The notes under the pieces: generated by a model
What the model was told of the DNA's origin: nothing
Database searches by the model: none
What the model saw: only the letters and a program-made list of their open reading frames with translations
Position numbers and translations under genes: made by a program
Source of the DNA: Hyaloscypha bicolor E
Taxonomy: Eukaryota; Ascomycota; Leotiomycetes; Helotiales; Hyaloscyphaceae
Reading direction: 5' to 3'
Assembly: GCF_002865645.1 (NCBI RefSeq)
Contig: NW_020194627.1
Location: 310,001 to 374,000, forward strand
Length of the DNA stretch: 64,000 nt
Part shown: positions 23,232 through 34,214 of the stretch, one piece after another
Position numbering within the stretch: the first letter of the stretch is position 1
Layout of the letters: every line of letters starts with the position of its first letter

Positions 23232-23920
23232 CAGGGTAGGGTATAGTGCAAACTGCGGTTTCAGACTACGGTGCGATTCAAGTACACTAAACTGAGGCAT
23301 CTCTCCACTAAACTAAACTACGATTATATCTTCAAAACTGCAGTTAAACTGCAGTTTAACAGATTCACGTGACTTTAGCCGATTATACCAGCTTTAACAC
23401 TATAATAATTTTCTCTAACTACTCTGGCTCAGCTTCCCATCCTTTTGGAGTCTCGATTGGGCCTTTGGAGGCATAATTATGTCGTGGTTGATTAATAGGA
23501 CCCTTTTTGATTGAGAGGAATTCAAGAGAGGCCAGAATTAGAAAAAAATTCTCTCCGGACACCGGAGCGAGAACTTGGTAAATAGCTTCAAGAATTCCTG
23601 ATTAAGCACTTAAGTATATTTCCATAACCACGACACCTAAAATAATTAAGATTTTAATACCTTTAAAAGCCCTATATCCGCCCTTTCTAATAATAAAAGA
23701 ATTAATTAATTATATTGAAGTTTGGCTATTTTCTATTTACTATAAGTTACTTGACATCCTTGGGTAATTTTAAGCGAGACTACCCCTTAAACTGCGGTTG
23801 CACCGCACCCACCGCGGTGCAGTATATCCTCCACCAAACTAGACTAGGGCTATATTACACCGTACCACTGCGGTGGCATCGCGGTGGCACTGGACTGAGG
23901 TCACACTATTCCCTACCCTG
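23232..23920. mobile_element. Non-autonomous hAT-like element with perfect 8-bp TSD
   Basis: The 689-bp element starts cagggtagggtatagtg and ends cactattccctaccctg, a 17-bp terminal inverted repeat with one mismatch. It is flanked by the identical octamer cacatacc at 23224-23231 and 23921-23928, the 8-bp target duplication expected of hAT transposons. Subterminal regions carry many actgcggt/accgcggtg motifs in both orientations, as seen in hAT transposase-binding zones. The interior is AT-rich and has no transposase. It differs in terminal sequence from the elements at 4723 and 30159. Confidence 0.92.
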
Positions 23921-23928
23921 CACATACC

Positions 23929-24546
23929 CTGTACCCTCAAGAAATCAATCCCTTCTTCAACTAATTTTCCATACCCTGCGGCTTGTGACTTCGACGTGGC
24001 TGGCCCTGGCCTTTTCATCGGTCAGCTTACCGAAGTTGGACGTGAATTGCGTGACGTAGTACTCAGATGAATATTCATAATTAATTTGATTAACGTTGAT
24101 TAATTTTTTGACACACTGTCTATAAAGGTAGGTGTGGAGATGCAGGCGAAGAGCCTCAAGACTCTTCAAGGAAATCTTCTTCCTGCGCCGCGCCGCCGCC
24201 CGCCCTCTGGCAATCCATCTAATGCTGAGGTCAAGAGTCAAAGTTTTGAGAGTTGCGACAAGGGGAAGCCTTTTCTAGCGAGATGAACCCTGAAGTGTAC
24301 TGCTCATTTCTTCGGACCATCACACCAAGGTTCTACCTTACCCAACCTCCACATTTCCCTATCACATCCAAAGATCAAAGTCACAATCGCAAAGCTGTAG
24401 CACACATTCATATCCATTCTTCCACTTCTTCTAAGCTCCAACCCCAATCAAGACAGACAACGCGTCGACTCCAGATCAGCGAGAGAATGATCAAGATCAA
24501 CACTCCTTCCTCCGTTCACCTCAGTTACAGGTTATCCAACGTCCCA
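23929..24546. other. Intergenic, no gene recognised
   Basis: Mixed-composition sequence downstream of the secreted-protein gene. The frames at 23957-24241 and 24253-24588 have no supportable features. Confidence 0.4.
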
Positions 24547-25294
24547 TCACATCCTTCCAAAGTTCAGCATACCCCCCGCCGCCTCTAGACCTCGTTTCAC
24601 CTTCCTCTCCAGCGCGCACGTCACAGTCGTCGTCTCCGTCTCCGTCACCGTAGGCGTTGGCGCCGTGGTTGTAACGCCAGTAACGCCCGCGCAGGAGCAA
24701 GCGCTGTAGTCTACAGAACAGAGAGTTAGCAAGTTTCGATTTGAGACTGTTCGGGGTGGGTTAGGGTTAGAGGATGGAAGTGAGGAGGATTCCCTAGTGT
24801 GGAAAGAAATTGAAGCAAATGGAGCATGAGAGAGGACAGAAGTGAAGGGAGCAAAGATCTTTCTTAAGCTTACAGGCTGATGCGCTGGAGCAGTACTTTG
24901 CATAGGTGGGTACGACGGTAGGGCTGACGGTGACTGCACTGGCGGGTTCATCGCGCTTAACGACGGTAAAAACAGGCATATCTAGCGCCGATGAAGTTGT
25001 TGTCGTTGTACTGTTTCTTCCGGTCAGCGAAGAGGACAAGTTTGCAAAAGGAAACGCCTGCGCTGGATTTAGGAAGGGAAATTTGGAAGCTTACTAGACA
25101 GCCGGCGTCACAGTCACGGTGAACAGGCTCGAGCAGTCAGCCAGGCGACTGCTCAAAGGTGGATTCACGCCGGCGGCACCACCGACGCCGCGCTGGCAGT
25201 TATTTCCTGCTCCACAGGCGGTTGCGCGGACCTCAATTAATTGTGCGCTGGCAGTTAATGCCGTAGGCAAGAGGAGCATGAGTGAGAACTTCAT
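24547..25294 (-). CDS. Small secreted Thr-rich, Cys-containing protein
   Basis: Three exons (25294-25095, 25010-24874, 24710-24547) give 166 residues with consistent phases. The first about 18 residues (MKFSLMLLLPTALTASAQ) form a clear signal peptide. The mature part has Cys in CGAGNNCQ, LADCSS, KYCSSASAC and SACSCAGV, and Thr/Val-rich stretches such as TVTVTPA and TPTVTETETTTVT. There is no transmembrane anchor and no recognised enzyme domain. Composition and Cys spacing resemble fungal secreted surface or effector-like proteins, but I cannot name a family. The tail contains KVKRGLE, a possible dibasic (KR) processing site. Confidence 0.75.
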
Positions 25295-26273
25295 GTTGCT
25301 GAATCAAGTACTTCAGAGAATGAGTGGAGCGTCTATGACTGAAAAAGGCGGATAGAGGACGGAAGAGTGTAAAGTGAGAAAGTGCCCTTGTTGTATGGTG
25401 TATGGGACTGAGTGTGTACTTCTGAGGCAGTGAGATATAGGGGTATATATGTTTCTTTCTCATAGGGCAACTTTCGGTGATCGACCGCCTCTGTACCCCT
25501 GCATTAGCCGCTAGATTATCCTTGCTGAAAGGTTGGAGTTAGGCCTTGACAGCTCAAATTGGGCTTGGAGACTGAGCCAAGATCCCAATATCGCGAAAGA
25601 GGACTGTTTTGGGAACAGTAGCGACCTAGAGCCGTCCCATTTTGGTCATTTACAAGCTGAGCTCGCCTCGGAAGCTCCGACAAACTTCAAGTTGTCTTTG
25701 TACCTAGGCCATTTCCATTTCCCAGCCAGCCACGTTTCTCCTTAACTTCCTACCGGACCAAGCTTTAGACAGGGGCTCCATTCGCTTACGGAGTTCTCAA
25801 CTCGCTTACCAAGGGTGGCACAGACCAGAACCCCTATTTGGCGCGGACCCAAATAGGAGATGCCAAGACGCTTCTGGACAAGGAGGGCATCTAGATTTCA
25901 GCCTTCTTGCAGCAAGCCAGCTGTATCCTATGCATTGGGGTGACGGACTTTCTTAATTTTTCTGTATGTTGATAGTCTGCCCCGCAGTACTCCAGAACCT
26001 GCAGAGGGCTTCCGTTTGGTGCTAGTGCATCAATACTTGTGTCAATAGTTCGCGGGGCTGAAAATGATCGCTCAACGTAGTCTTGGGCTTGGCACTCGCC
26101 GTCTCCGATCAAATATTCCGCATGGAGTTCATCATGAAGATGTGCGCATTTGGAACGAACGAAGCTTTGAAGTGGTGGTACCTTATTATCCAGATCCCAC
26201 CCGTCAATGTCCCAAATTGTGCTCCTGATATCTTCGGCTTATATTTCATCAGAAGCTTCTTGAAATCAAGTAC
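25295..26273. other. Divergent intergenic, secreted protein / P450
   Basis: This must hold the promoters of the secreted-protein gene (-) and the second P450 (+). Frames at 25533-25745 and 25891-26112 have no recognisable features. Confidence 0.45.
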
Positions 26274-28070
26274 ATGATGTTAGACGAAGCCTTACAGGCC
26301 ATAGGGCCTGTGCCTGTGGCCCTTGGGATTTTGTTGCTACTCGTCGCTGCGGCGTACATACATCGCATTGCTGCTCCGGAAATTGTAGCGATGGGAAAAG
26401 TTGGACTAGATCTAGAAACACCGCAACTTCCACAGTCGATCTCATCAAACATTCCTTATATTGGCCATGTGCTGGGTTACGTTCGAGGTGGGCACAGCTA
26501 TTTCAGCTCTCTCTGGTAGGACCACCCATACACGGCAGCACTTGCCTGCCCTACCGCAATGTTCATTCCGCTGACATTTGAGGATTTAGTACGAGAACGT
26601 CGCTACCCGTATTCACGATCCGAATGGCTAAAGTAAGGATGTCCCTCGTGAAACCAGAACTCACGAGAGACCTGCCAAAAGTTCGACATCTCAGTTTGGG
26701 CCCGCTAGTGCTGCAGATATTCCGGAGAAGCCTGGAGCTGGGGGAGTTTTCGTGCTCGCTGCTAAAGGAAGATGACGAGCTGAGTCGAAAGTTCGCTCGG
26801 GAGGTATCGCGCCTCTTTCGCGAAGAGTTCATTCCTAACCGGAATCTTCGCAAGTATGTTGAGGAAATCGACGGATACGTCCATCGTGAAGTGTAAGCGT
26901 CCTCAGCAAGGAAATCCCTTCCCGGTGTGTTTGGGATAGATGCTGACTTTGGAAATGTTCACAGGATGGCGATAGAAGGTGGTCAGAAGATCTTTATCGA
27001 AGCGTGGATTTTCAAGACACTTGTGAGTGGGCTAGGAAAGTCGTTGTGGGGAGGTGATAATGGACCTTTTGGTGACCCAGAATTCGTAACGCACCTGCGG
27101 TATGGCCTTCAAAATTTTACAAGCTCTCGTGAATCATCGGCCAACTGACATGTGTTGCATTAGCACGTTCCTGATGAACATGAAGCGCCTGAATGCACCC
27201 TTCGACTTTATGATCGACAATAAACTGCTCACATCGCGGCGTTTCGTTCGCGAGCGCTTAGAGAAATTCAGTTTCGAGGAGTATGTAGATAAATGCGTGA
27301 GTGGAAACACCGATGCAGTTGAAGAGAGCTTCCTCGGTCGAGTTCGCGCATTATGCTTGACCCACGGAGCTGCAGTAGAGGGCTGGACAGACTACCAGCT
27401 CCTGCTAATAGCTGGCCTAGGGCCAAACGTCACGGCGGCTTCGACGTGGATGTTTCACCATCTGCTCGCTGATCCGGAATTACTGGTGAAAGTTAGGAAA
27501 GAGCTAGATGAGTTCGTCAAGGAGTCGGAGGGCTCAGTCGACGTCGCGGATATGTCAGAGGCATGCCCACTACTGCTAGCGACCTGGTATGAGGTCCTCC
27601 GATTTCATGGAGGATTTTCGCTTGGCCGCTATGTCCACGAGGACACGACTCTGGCCAGCAAGTACTTGCTCAAGAAAGGTTCGTACGCTCTCGCGCCACT
27701 GCGGCCACATCACTTTGACCGCCAGGTCTGGGGCCCTGCTGCAGCCGATTTCCTTCCTGGGAGATTCTTGAAGGAGGATGGAAGCCTAGACGAAATTCAG
27801 AGGAGGAAACTTCGCGTTTATGGTGTGTTTGGCACGTTATGTCCAGGGAGGTATTTGGCAGTTCATATGGCGATGGCACTCACAGTGCGGCTCTTGTTGG
27901 CATTTGATATGACGCCTTTGAATGGATCGCATACGCTACCACACGAAAGTAAAGACACAGTCGCAGGGTTGGCAACTCCAGCTTTTGATGTGGAGGTTGC
28001 AATGAGGAAACGAGATAATATTTGTCAGGGGGTGAAAATACGGTTCAAAAGTAGCAGGCAGGCGTTCTAG
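26274..28070 (+). CDS. Cytochrome P450, CYP7/CYP8-like
   Basis: Four exons (26274-26515, 26590-26892, 26965-27099, 27164-28070) give 528 residues in frame. An N-terminal anchor (VPVALGILLLLVAAAYI) precedes the PYIGHVLGYVRGG segment. The K-helix reads EVLR (E370/R373) and the heme loop YGVFGTLCPGR gives Cys453. The I-helix is AGLGPNVTAAS (about 310-320) and lacks the usual acid-Thr pair. CPGR after a Thr-Leu and an atypical I-helix are features of the CYP7/CYP8 group, whose animal members hydroxylate sterols or isomerise prostaglandin endoperoxides. The substrate is unknown. Its 5' neighbour is divergent and it is not obviously part of the PKS locus. If it is an isomerase- or lyase-type P450, the missing acid-Thr pair would make sense. 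Confidence 0.87.
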
Positions 28071-28582
28071 CACACTAAACATAATATGAAGCCAATCGCC
28101 GCTGATGGTCATCAGCATGTGCCCTTGGACATGCCGCTAAGTTAGCTGGAGTCTGCGTAGCAGCGTAGGGGATCCTTTTGCCACCCCCTAAAGAATCGCG
28201 TATTATGTCCACCTTCGTCTATAAATAAATTTTGTAAATGCCTGTTATCTGGAACCCAGCCACCTCTTTGACCTAGGCGATATCCGTTCTCGCTCCCCTG
28301 TCAGGCAATGACGCCTATCCCCCCAGGCAATGTGCCTGAGGCTTCTCAACTGACCAAAAGGAGGGCTGCTAGATGTGATTTTCGTTGCTTAAGTTCAACA
28401 ATTTCATTCTCTCTGGTTGTGAAGTTTTTCTCGTTCAAGAGAAGATGTAATTTGGCTCTATTTAATTACGTAGTTTAGAAGTTATTAAAGTAATTTTATA
28501 AAATCAAGTGAGTCAGAGAGCGTGCGCACGGCTGAGGGTGCGCGTCGCTAAATTCGCGTCTCACCCTGGGTTTCCACGGCTA
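28071..28582. other. Intergenic, no gene recognised
   Basis: 3' flank of the P450 followed by the left flank of the foldback element. A ggcaatg...ccccaggcaatg partial direct repeat at about 28303-28332 is the only structure noticed. Confidence 0.4.
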
Positions 28583-29387
28583 CGGTAGGATTTTAGACGG
28601 TAAGTGGCCAAAACACTCGAGCACCAGAACACCAAAATCATGGAATTCAAAGCTACGAATCGCATGCTACTTAAAATTGCGCTTGAAATTGCACTAAAAT
28701 TATACTGAGACTCGTACTTACTATTAATGGGAGCTATTTACGTATTGCAATGAGCTGCGCCCCAGGAAGCCCCCCTTTCCAGAAGCTGCCCTCCAGGAAG
28801 CTCTTTATATATTATAGTGAGCTGCCCCCAAGAAGCCCTTTATATATTACAGTGAGCTGTCCCAAGGGAACTGCCCCCCAAGAAGCTGCCCCTCAGGAAG
28901 CTATTCCTTAAGAAGTTTTTTATATATCGCAATAAGCTATCCCCTAAGGAACTCTTTATATATCGCATATAAAGAGCTCCCTAGAAATAGCTCATTATAA
29001 TATATAAAGAGCTCTCTAAGGGACAGCTTTTGGTAAGGGGCAGCTTCCTGAGTAAAAGCTTGGATGCCTCAGGCAACTATAAAACCTTATATTCTCTTGA
29101 GCCTCAAAACTTGAGGTATACCTTATCTATTTTATATAATCTTTCGCCTATAACTTTTCTCTGGGAGGCAGCTCACTATAATATATAAAGAGCTTCCTGG
29201 GGGGCAGCTTACTGCCTTCCGTAAAGAGCTCCCATTAATAGTGAGTACGAGTCTAAGTATAATTTTAGTGCAATTTCAAGCGCAATTTTAAGTAGCATGC
29301 GATTCGTAGCTTTGAATTCCATGATTTTGGTGTACTGGTACTCGAGTGCTCGAGTGTTTTGACCACTTGCCGTCTAAAATCCTACCG
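28583..29387. mobile_element. 805-bp TA-flanked foldback element (mariner-like MITE)
   Basis: The left arm (28583-28735, starting cggtaggattttagacgg) and right arm (29227-29387) are long inverted repeats of about 155 bp with few differences. TA dinucleotides flank the element at 28581-28582 and 29388-29389, the insertion signature of Tc1/mariner-type transposons. The middle (28740-29226) consists of repeated short motifs of the type gaagctctttatatat and agtgagctg in both orientations. The whole element can therefore fold on itself. No transposase frame is present. Confidence 0.88.
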
Positions 29388-29392
29388 TAGAT

Positions 29393-29430
29393 AGCCTGAA
29401 AAACACAGACTTATGCGATCAGGCTCGTTA
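29393..29430. repeat. Single end of the 4245-type MITE
   Basis: Here cctgaaaaacacagactta is followed by tgcgatcaggctcgtta. It closely resembles the right terminus at 4477-4508 (ctaaaaacagggacttatg, then tccgcaggctcgt). No matching left end is found nearby, so this is probably a truncated copy cut by later insertion of the foldback element immediately to its left. Confidence 0.5.
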
Positions 29431-29643
29431 CAGTGTGCAGCGACTCTCAGCCGCACCTTGTGCGAACGCCAGCTCAAGAGCTACGAATTTGTGGAACGCG
29501 AAGCACACTTTCCAGCTGCCTCCAACATCCTCCGCGAATTGATTTATTGCGATATATTACTAACGTCCACCACGAAATCAGCGAAGACAATCAATATTCC
29601 ACCACCGCGGCCTCCGCTTCTGCGTCTCTAAAGTCTCACGAAA

Positions 29644-32600
29644 ATGCGACTTTTGCAACTGCAGGCGGACGGCGAAATCAGCCTGGCTAGAGACCTGATC
29701 GAACATGTCCCTCCGTACGCGATTCTGTCATACACCTGGGGGAGTGACGAGGAAGAAGTCACCTTCAGCGATCTGAGGGCAGGTGTTGGAAGGACAAAAG
29801 CAGGGTTTGAGAAGATTCGCTTCTGCGGAGAGCAGGCTGCTCGCGACGGCCTACACTGTTTTTGGGTGGATACCTGTTGTATCGACAAGTCAAACAATAC
29901 GGAGCTGGCGGAAGCTATTAACTCCATGTTTCGTTGGTATTAGAATGCAACTCGATGCTATGTATGGCTTGCGGATGTCCCCAGAACACCTATACCACCA
30001 TGGGAAGAGGCATTTCGAAGGAGCAGGTGGTTCACCCGCGGGTGGACTCTTCAGGAGCTAATTGCACCTTCGTCAGTTGAGTTTTTCTCTCCGGATGGGA
30101 GACTTGGTGATAAAAGGAGTTTAGAGCGTGAGATTCATCGAATAACGGGAATTCCAGTCCAGGCTTGGCAGAAATACCTAATTTCTGGTATCGATAGGTA
30201 TCGATGCCAGAATCGTAAGGTATCGATTCCTATCGATTCCCGAACCCAATTCCCCCCTTTAATTGCAATTAACTTTAGAACCATTTCCCTTATAAGAAAG
30301 TTTTTGGTAGCGCAAATATTCTACTTAATTTAGGCTTTCTATTTAGCTACTTATCTTATAGTTTAGACTAAAACTCGTCTCAATGCGGCTATTTTAAGCA
30401 AATAATAGCTTTTGAGATTTTCGTGAGGCTCGCTTATGATAAGCGTTCCGATAAGAGATACGAATACGATACTAAATTTTCCGAATACGAGAGCTATTTT
30501 AAAATTAAGATAATATTAACTTTTATTAATAATTTTAAGTAATTCCTTTAATAGAAAGACTAGAAAATAAAGAGATTATATATAAATATATTATTATATA
30601 AATTAAATAATAAATGGAAGAGATAATTTAAGGCTAAGTATTGATTCGGTATCGATACGTATCGATCCTTGCGATACCTAAGTAATACCATCCAGTATCA
30701 ATACCTTATCGATACCAAAAGTATTTTTGCCAAGCCTGTGAATCCAGTCTCGGCTCTCCGAGGCAGCGCCTTATCAATGTTTACCATAACGGAACGTATG
30801 GCATGGGCGGAGAAACGGACACTAGACGCGCGGAAGACAAGGCGTACTCATTACTAGGTATTTTTGGAATCTGTGTGCCGCTCATCTACGGCGAGGGTAT
30901 AGAAAACGCATTTCGCCGACTTCAAGAGGAGGTCGACAAGGTTACCAGCTTTAATATAGGTATGTTCCTGGGAGGTGATTCTAGGCAAATTATTTATAAA
31001 GTACCATGAATCAATCCCCATCGAAACTCTATTGCTTTACTTCGCTAATAAGTAATCGTTGTAGGCAATGCGAAACGACATCAGGGCATGGTTAATGAGG
31101 ATGTGGCGTCCTTAGTTGCCAGTCAACAGAGAATCCAAACCCAAGTAGCAGAAATTGTCAACACTTTGAGGACTCAAGGATTAGCAATCGACACGGATGA
31201 TAGCGGAGATGTTACCGTGATCGTAGGCTCTGCTACGGAGGCTTCCCTAACCCTATCGTCCATCTCGCGATTCATGAGTGAGCTGCACAGGGCCTACTCG
31301 GTTCACCATACGATAGAAGCGTCTCGGTCATACAATGCACAGTGGCTTCAGGATCAGTTCAAAAGAATCTGGGCGGATGTCCAGGAGCAGTCAGCAACTG
31401 AACTCAGGAATAGCAAGAGAAGAAAATTATTGTCAAGAAAGAGGAAATCAAATCCCAGTCTGAGTGCAGAAGCTACCAATGTTCCAAGAATCATGCACCA
31501 GGAGTTGCAGAGGAACGTAGGGAAGAACCTCGCCTCTATTATTCGAAAACGAAAGCTACCCATGGAGAGCAGCCCATTTGAGGTCAGTCTGCCAATTGGA
31601 CAGGTGAAGCTACACATCGTGTCAGACCAGCATTCCGAGAAGCTACTCGGTTTGCGCCTCGTGTATACACCAGCCCGAAACCTGCGATTGGATGTTAAAG
31701 GAATCGTCATAGCATGTATGAAATACCAGTGGCCACAGCCAATAGCTCGATGTCTTTCAACATTTCAAGTACGTTCAGAAGACTCAGAAGTTGTGCAATC
31801 GATACAAAGCGGTAATTTGGAAGTTGTTCATCAACTTTTATCAATGCGAAGGTTTCTTCCAAACGATCGAGACGAGGATGGTGATAGCCTTCTTATGATA
31901 AGTGGCTCTGCTTAGTAAATGGTCAATTCTAAGAAGGATGAACAGGTCTCTCTCTTAAAGCACCGCTATGAGGTCAGTAAATTACTGCTCGAAGAAGGCG
32001 CAAATATTTTGGATTGTGACAGGTAGTGTGACCTTGAAGTTAGGGAAATACTAGCTGATAGCCTTTGAAGCACCGGGAACTCGGCACTATGTTGCTTTTT
32101 GGACGAGATATTTGGTTTTGCGGGTATGGTTTCAGAGGACCCGCCCACCAACTTCGACACGGAAGCTACCAACTTCGCCCTTCGTCTCTTTGTTCAATAT
32201 TGTGGACCAGATACTGGAGTCGCACTAAAGCACTACACTGACCTCGGCCAAAGTGTCGGAGAGTCCTTCGTTCCAGCAATCCAATGCGCTCTGAACATCT
32301 TCCCTGATTCAGGTGTACAGACACTCCTATTCCAACCCGTCCGCCGCCTTCTCACTAGTGAGTGCGACCTCGAGGAAGTTGACGGCTTCGGGAGATCAGC
32401 GCTCCTGGCGTCCGTTGAAGGGGTGAAAAGGAGTCACCTTGCAGAAATGGTAGGCTTACTCCTTCAATTCGGAGCAAATCTGCATGCGGTCGATAATGGA
32501 GACACTGGCATATTACCCTATATTCTCCGTACAACCAGCGCCTGCAACAGAGATCATACTCGGCAAGCAATCTTCCAATCCATCAAAGACATAGTTGTAA

Positions 32601-33211
32601 AGCTTCTCTTGCGAGGCTGCAACCCAAATGCTGTGGATGAGAACGATCACACACCATCTGATCTGGCGCTTTCTTCGAGCGCATGGCTTCTTTGGTGCGA
32701 TGCATTGGAAGCAGCAGGATTAGCGCCCGATGGCGTACTGAGAGATGACGACCGGATCCATAATGTAATGCTGGACAACGCTTTACTGGACCGAAAATAT
32801 AGCGAATGGCTTGAAGCTCTGCCGCCAAGGTGGCAGGTTGTTAGTGACGAACCATCTCAGCCCGAGCAAAGTCTCCCCGTCTGCTCTTACTGCCAATTCC
32901 CGGATGAGTGGACCCAAACACGAGCACCGTTTGACCGCAACGGTACATATCTGGTCCAGATGGGTAACTCATTTACCCACGCTTCCTTCGTCAACCACAC
33001 GGACGGAAGCTCGTGTGGAAATGGAAAGAAATCGATGTCATGCCGCCGCAAATGTCATAGGAAAGATGGCGGCGTTGCATATTGGTCTTGGAAGTCGCTC
33101 AGTATTAGAAAGCACATCGCCTACCGGCTGTGGAAGAACCGAGTTCTCGCTAATCCCGCTCAGGCATATGTTTGGGCGACTGGTTCATTGAATGATAGTG
33201 TCGCCAGCTAG
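29644..33211 (+). pseudogene. HET-domain (heterokaryon incompatibility) gene with ankyrin-like C-terminus, disrupted
   Basis: The N-terminus reads as a HET domain: YAILSYTWGSDEEEVTF, then HCFWVDTCCIDKSNNTELAEAI. After an in-frame TAG (29941-29943) come WLADVP, GWTLQELIAP and LEREIHRITGIPV. After a 582-bp insertion it continues SALRGSALSMFTITERMAWAEKR, then after a 1-nt frame change RAEDKAYSLLGIFG and PLIYGEG. A normal intron lies at 30960-31064. The downstream part (31065-33211) encodes a helical region and ankyrin-like repeats, ending in a Cys/Trp-rich tail. Further in-frame stops lie at 31913-31918 (TAG TAA), 32024-32026 (TAG) and 32066-32068 (TGA). Each can arise from CAG, CAA or CGA by C-to-T change, as expected of RIP. 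Intact relatives act in fungal non-self recognition. This copy cannot make the full protein. Confidence 0.9.
30159..30740. mobile_element. Non-autonomous hAT-like element, copy 2, inside the HET gene
   Basis: A 582-bp AT-rich element has termini ccaggcttggca and tgccaagcctgtg and shares them, plus tatcgat-rich subterminal sequence, with copy 1 at 4723-5232. The flanking octamers attccagt (30151-30158) and aatccagt (30741-30748) match at 7 of 8 positions, an aged 8-bp target duplication. The insertion lies between codons of a conserved HET segment (ITGIPV and SALRGSALS), and removing the element plus one octamer joins these in the same frame. Confidence 0.87.
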
Positions 33212-34214
33212 TCAACGGCGATGGCCAAGTTCTTGAAGGATTCCCTATGAGGGGCAATGTCTTGGGAGCATGAATAGACTAAACAGAATAGAGCTTCCTA
33301 AGGAATAGAGTGAGGTTCAAGCAGCAACGTGGTGATGTGTCCGCAGTCCTCAGCATCGTCATTGCAGATGTCTTACAGCCTTGCCGATTAGACTATCACG
33401 AGAGATGCATGTGTCAACAAGCATCTTTTGAATTCAACAATGAATGATTGAATTAGAAAAGATGGTAGCTAGAACGGAGGTGTTATAAAAAAGAGCATTC
33501 GTTCGCGCTCAGCATACTGCAGCCTTACTGGGCATGGTATGGCTGTAATCCGCCAAAGGAGCCCGATAAAATGCCAAGTAAGTTTTATAGTGCGCAGAAA
33601 ATCTGTGTGTGCAAAAAAGCAGGGCACCGATTCTTCATGCCACTATATAAAACCATCGCCGCATTTCGTTCTCACCGAGATTCTGGCTCGAATAATTGCC
33701 GCAGTTAGAGGCCTTCTAGGCCAATGGTAACTGAATCATCCATAGGCTATTAGCTTAGTTTCGAGCCCTTCTTTGAGTAAAGCTTTAATCAAAATATACT
33801 ATATAGCATTAGTTGCGGCGCCATGTTTGCTAACACGAAGCCGCTGACTTTGGCGGGATTGGAGAAGGAAGGATCAGAGGATGGTGGGGTGAGTAGTGCC
33901 TGAGCAGAGCAGCGATACTGACTAACCGCGTTGGAAACGAATGTGAAGAAAAGTCGTCTGACACTTCCAGAAAAAAGCATTCGCCGACTGCCACATCGCT
34001 ATATACCAATGCCTAACATATCTTTGAATAACGGATTATATTGGAAGAGCAGCAGGTTGAGATTCTATCGTATCCACCCCATCCTCTTTCCATATCTGCT
34101 GTCTGCGAGCTGTATGGTCTGCCCCATAGGGCGCTGCAATCACGGTGAGGAGCACCGACTGTAGTGGAGGAAACCTAGGTGGAAGGATATTCTGACCCAG
34201 GTCTCAGTCTTCGC
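33212..34214. other. Intergenic, no gene recognised
   Basis: Mixed sequence with only short, featureless open frames (for example 33539-33730 and 33931-34164). Confidence 0.45.

Noticed and set aside
26516..26589. In-frame TAG in the second P450 suggesting a pseudogene
   Set aside because: The stop lies in a normal 74-nt intron (gtagga...tttag); splicing gives a continuous P450 frame of 528 residues.
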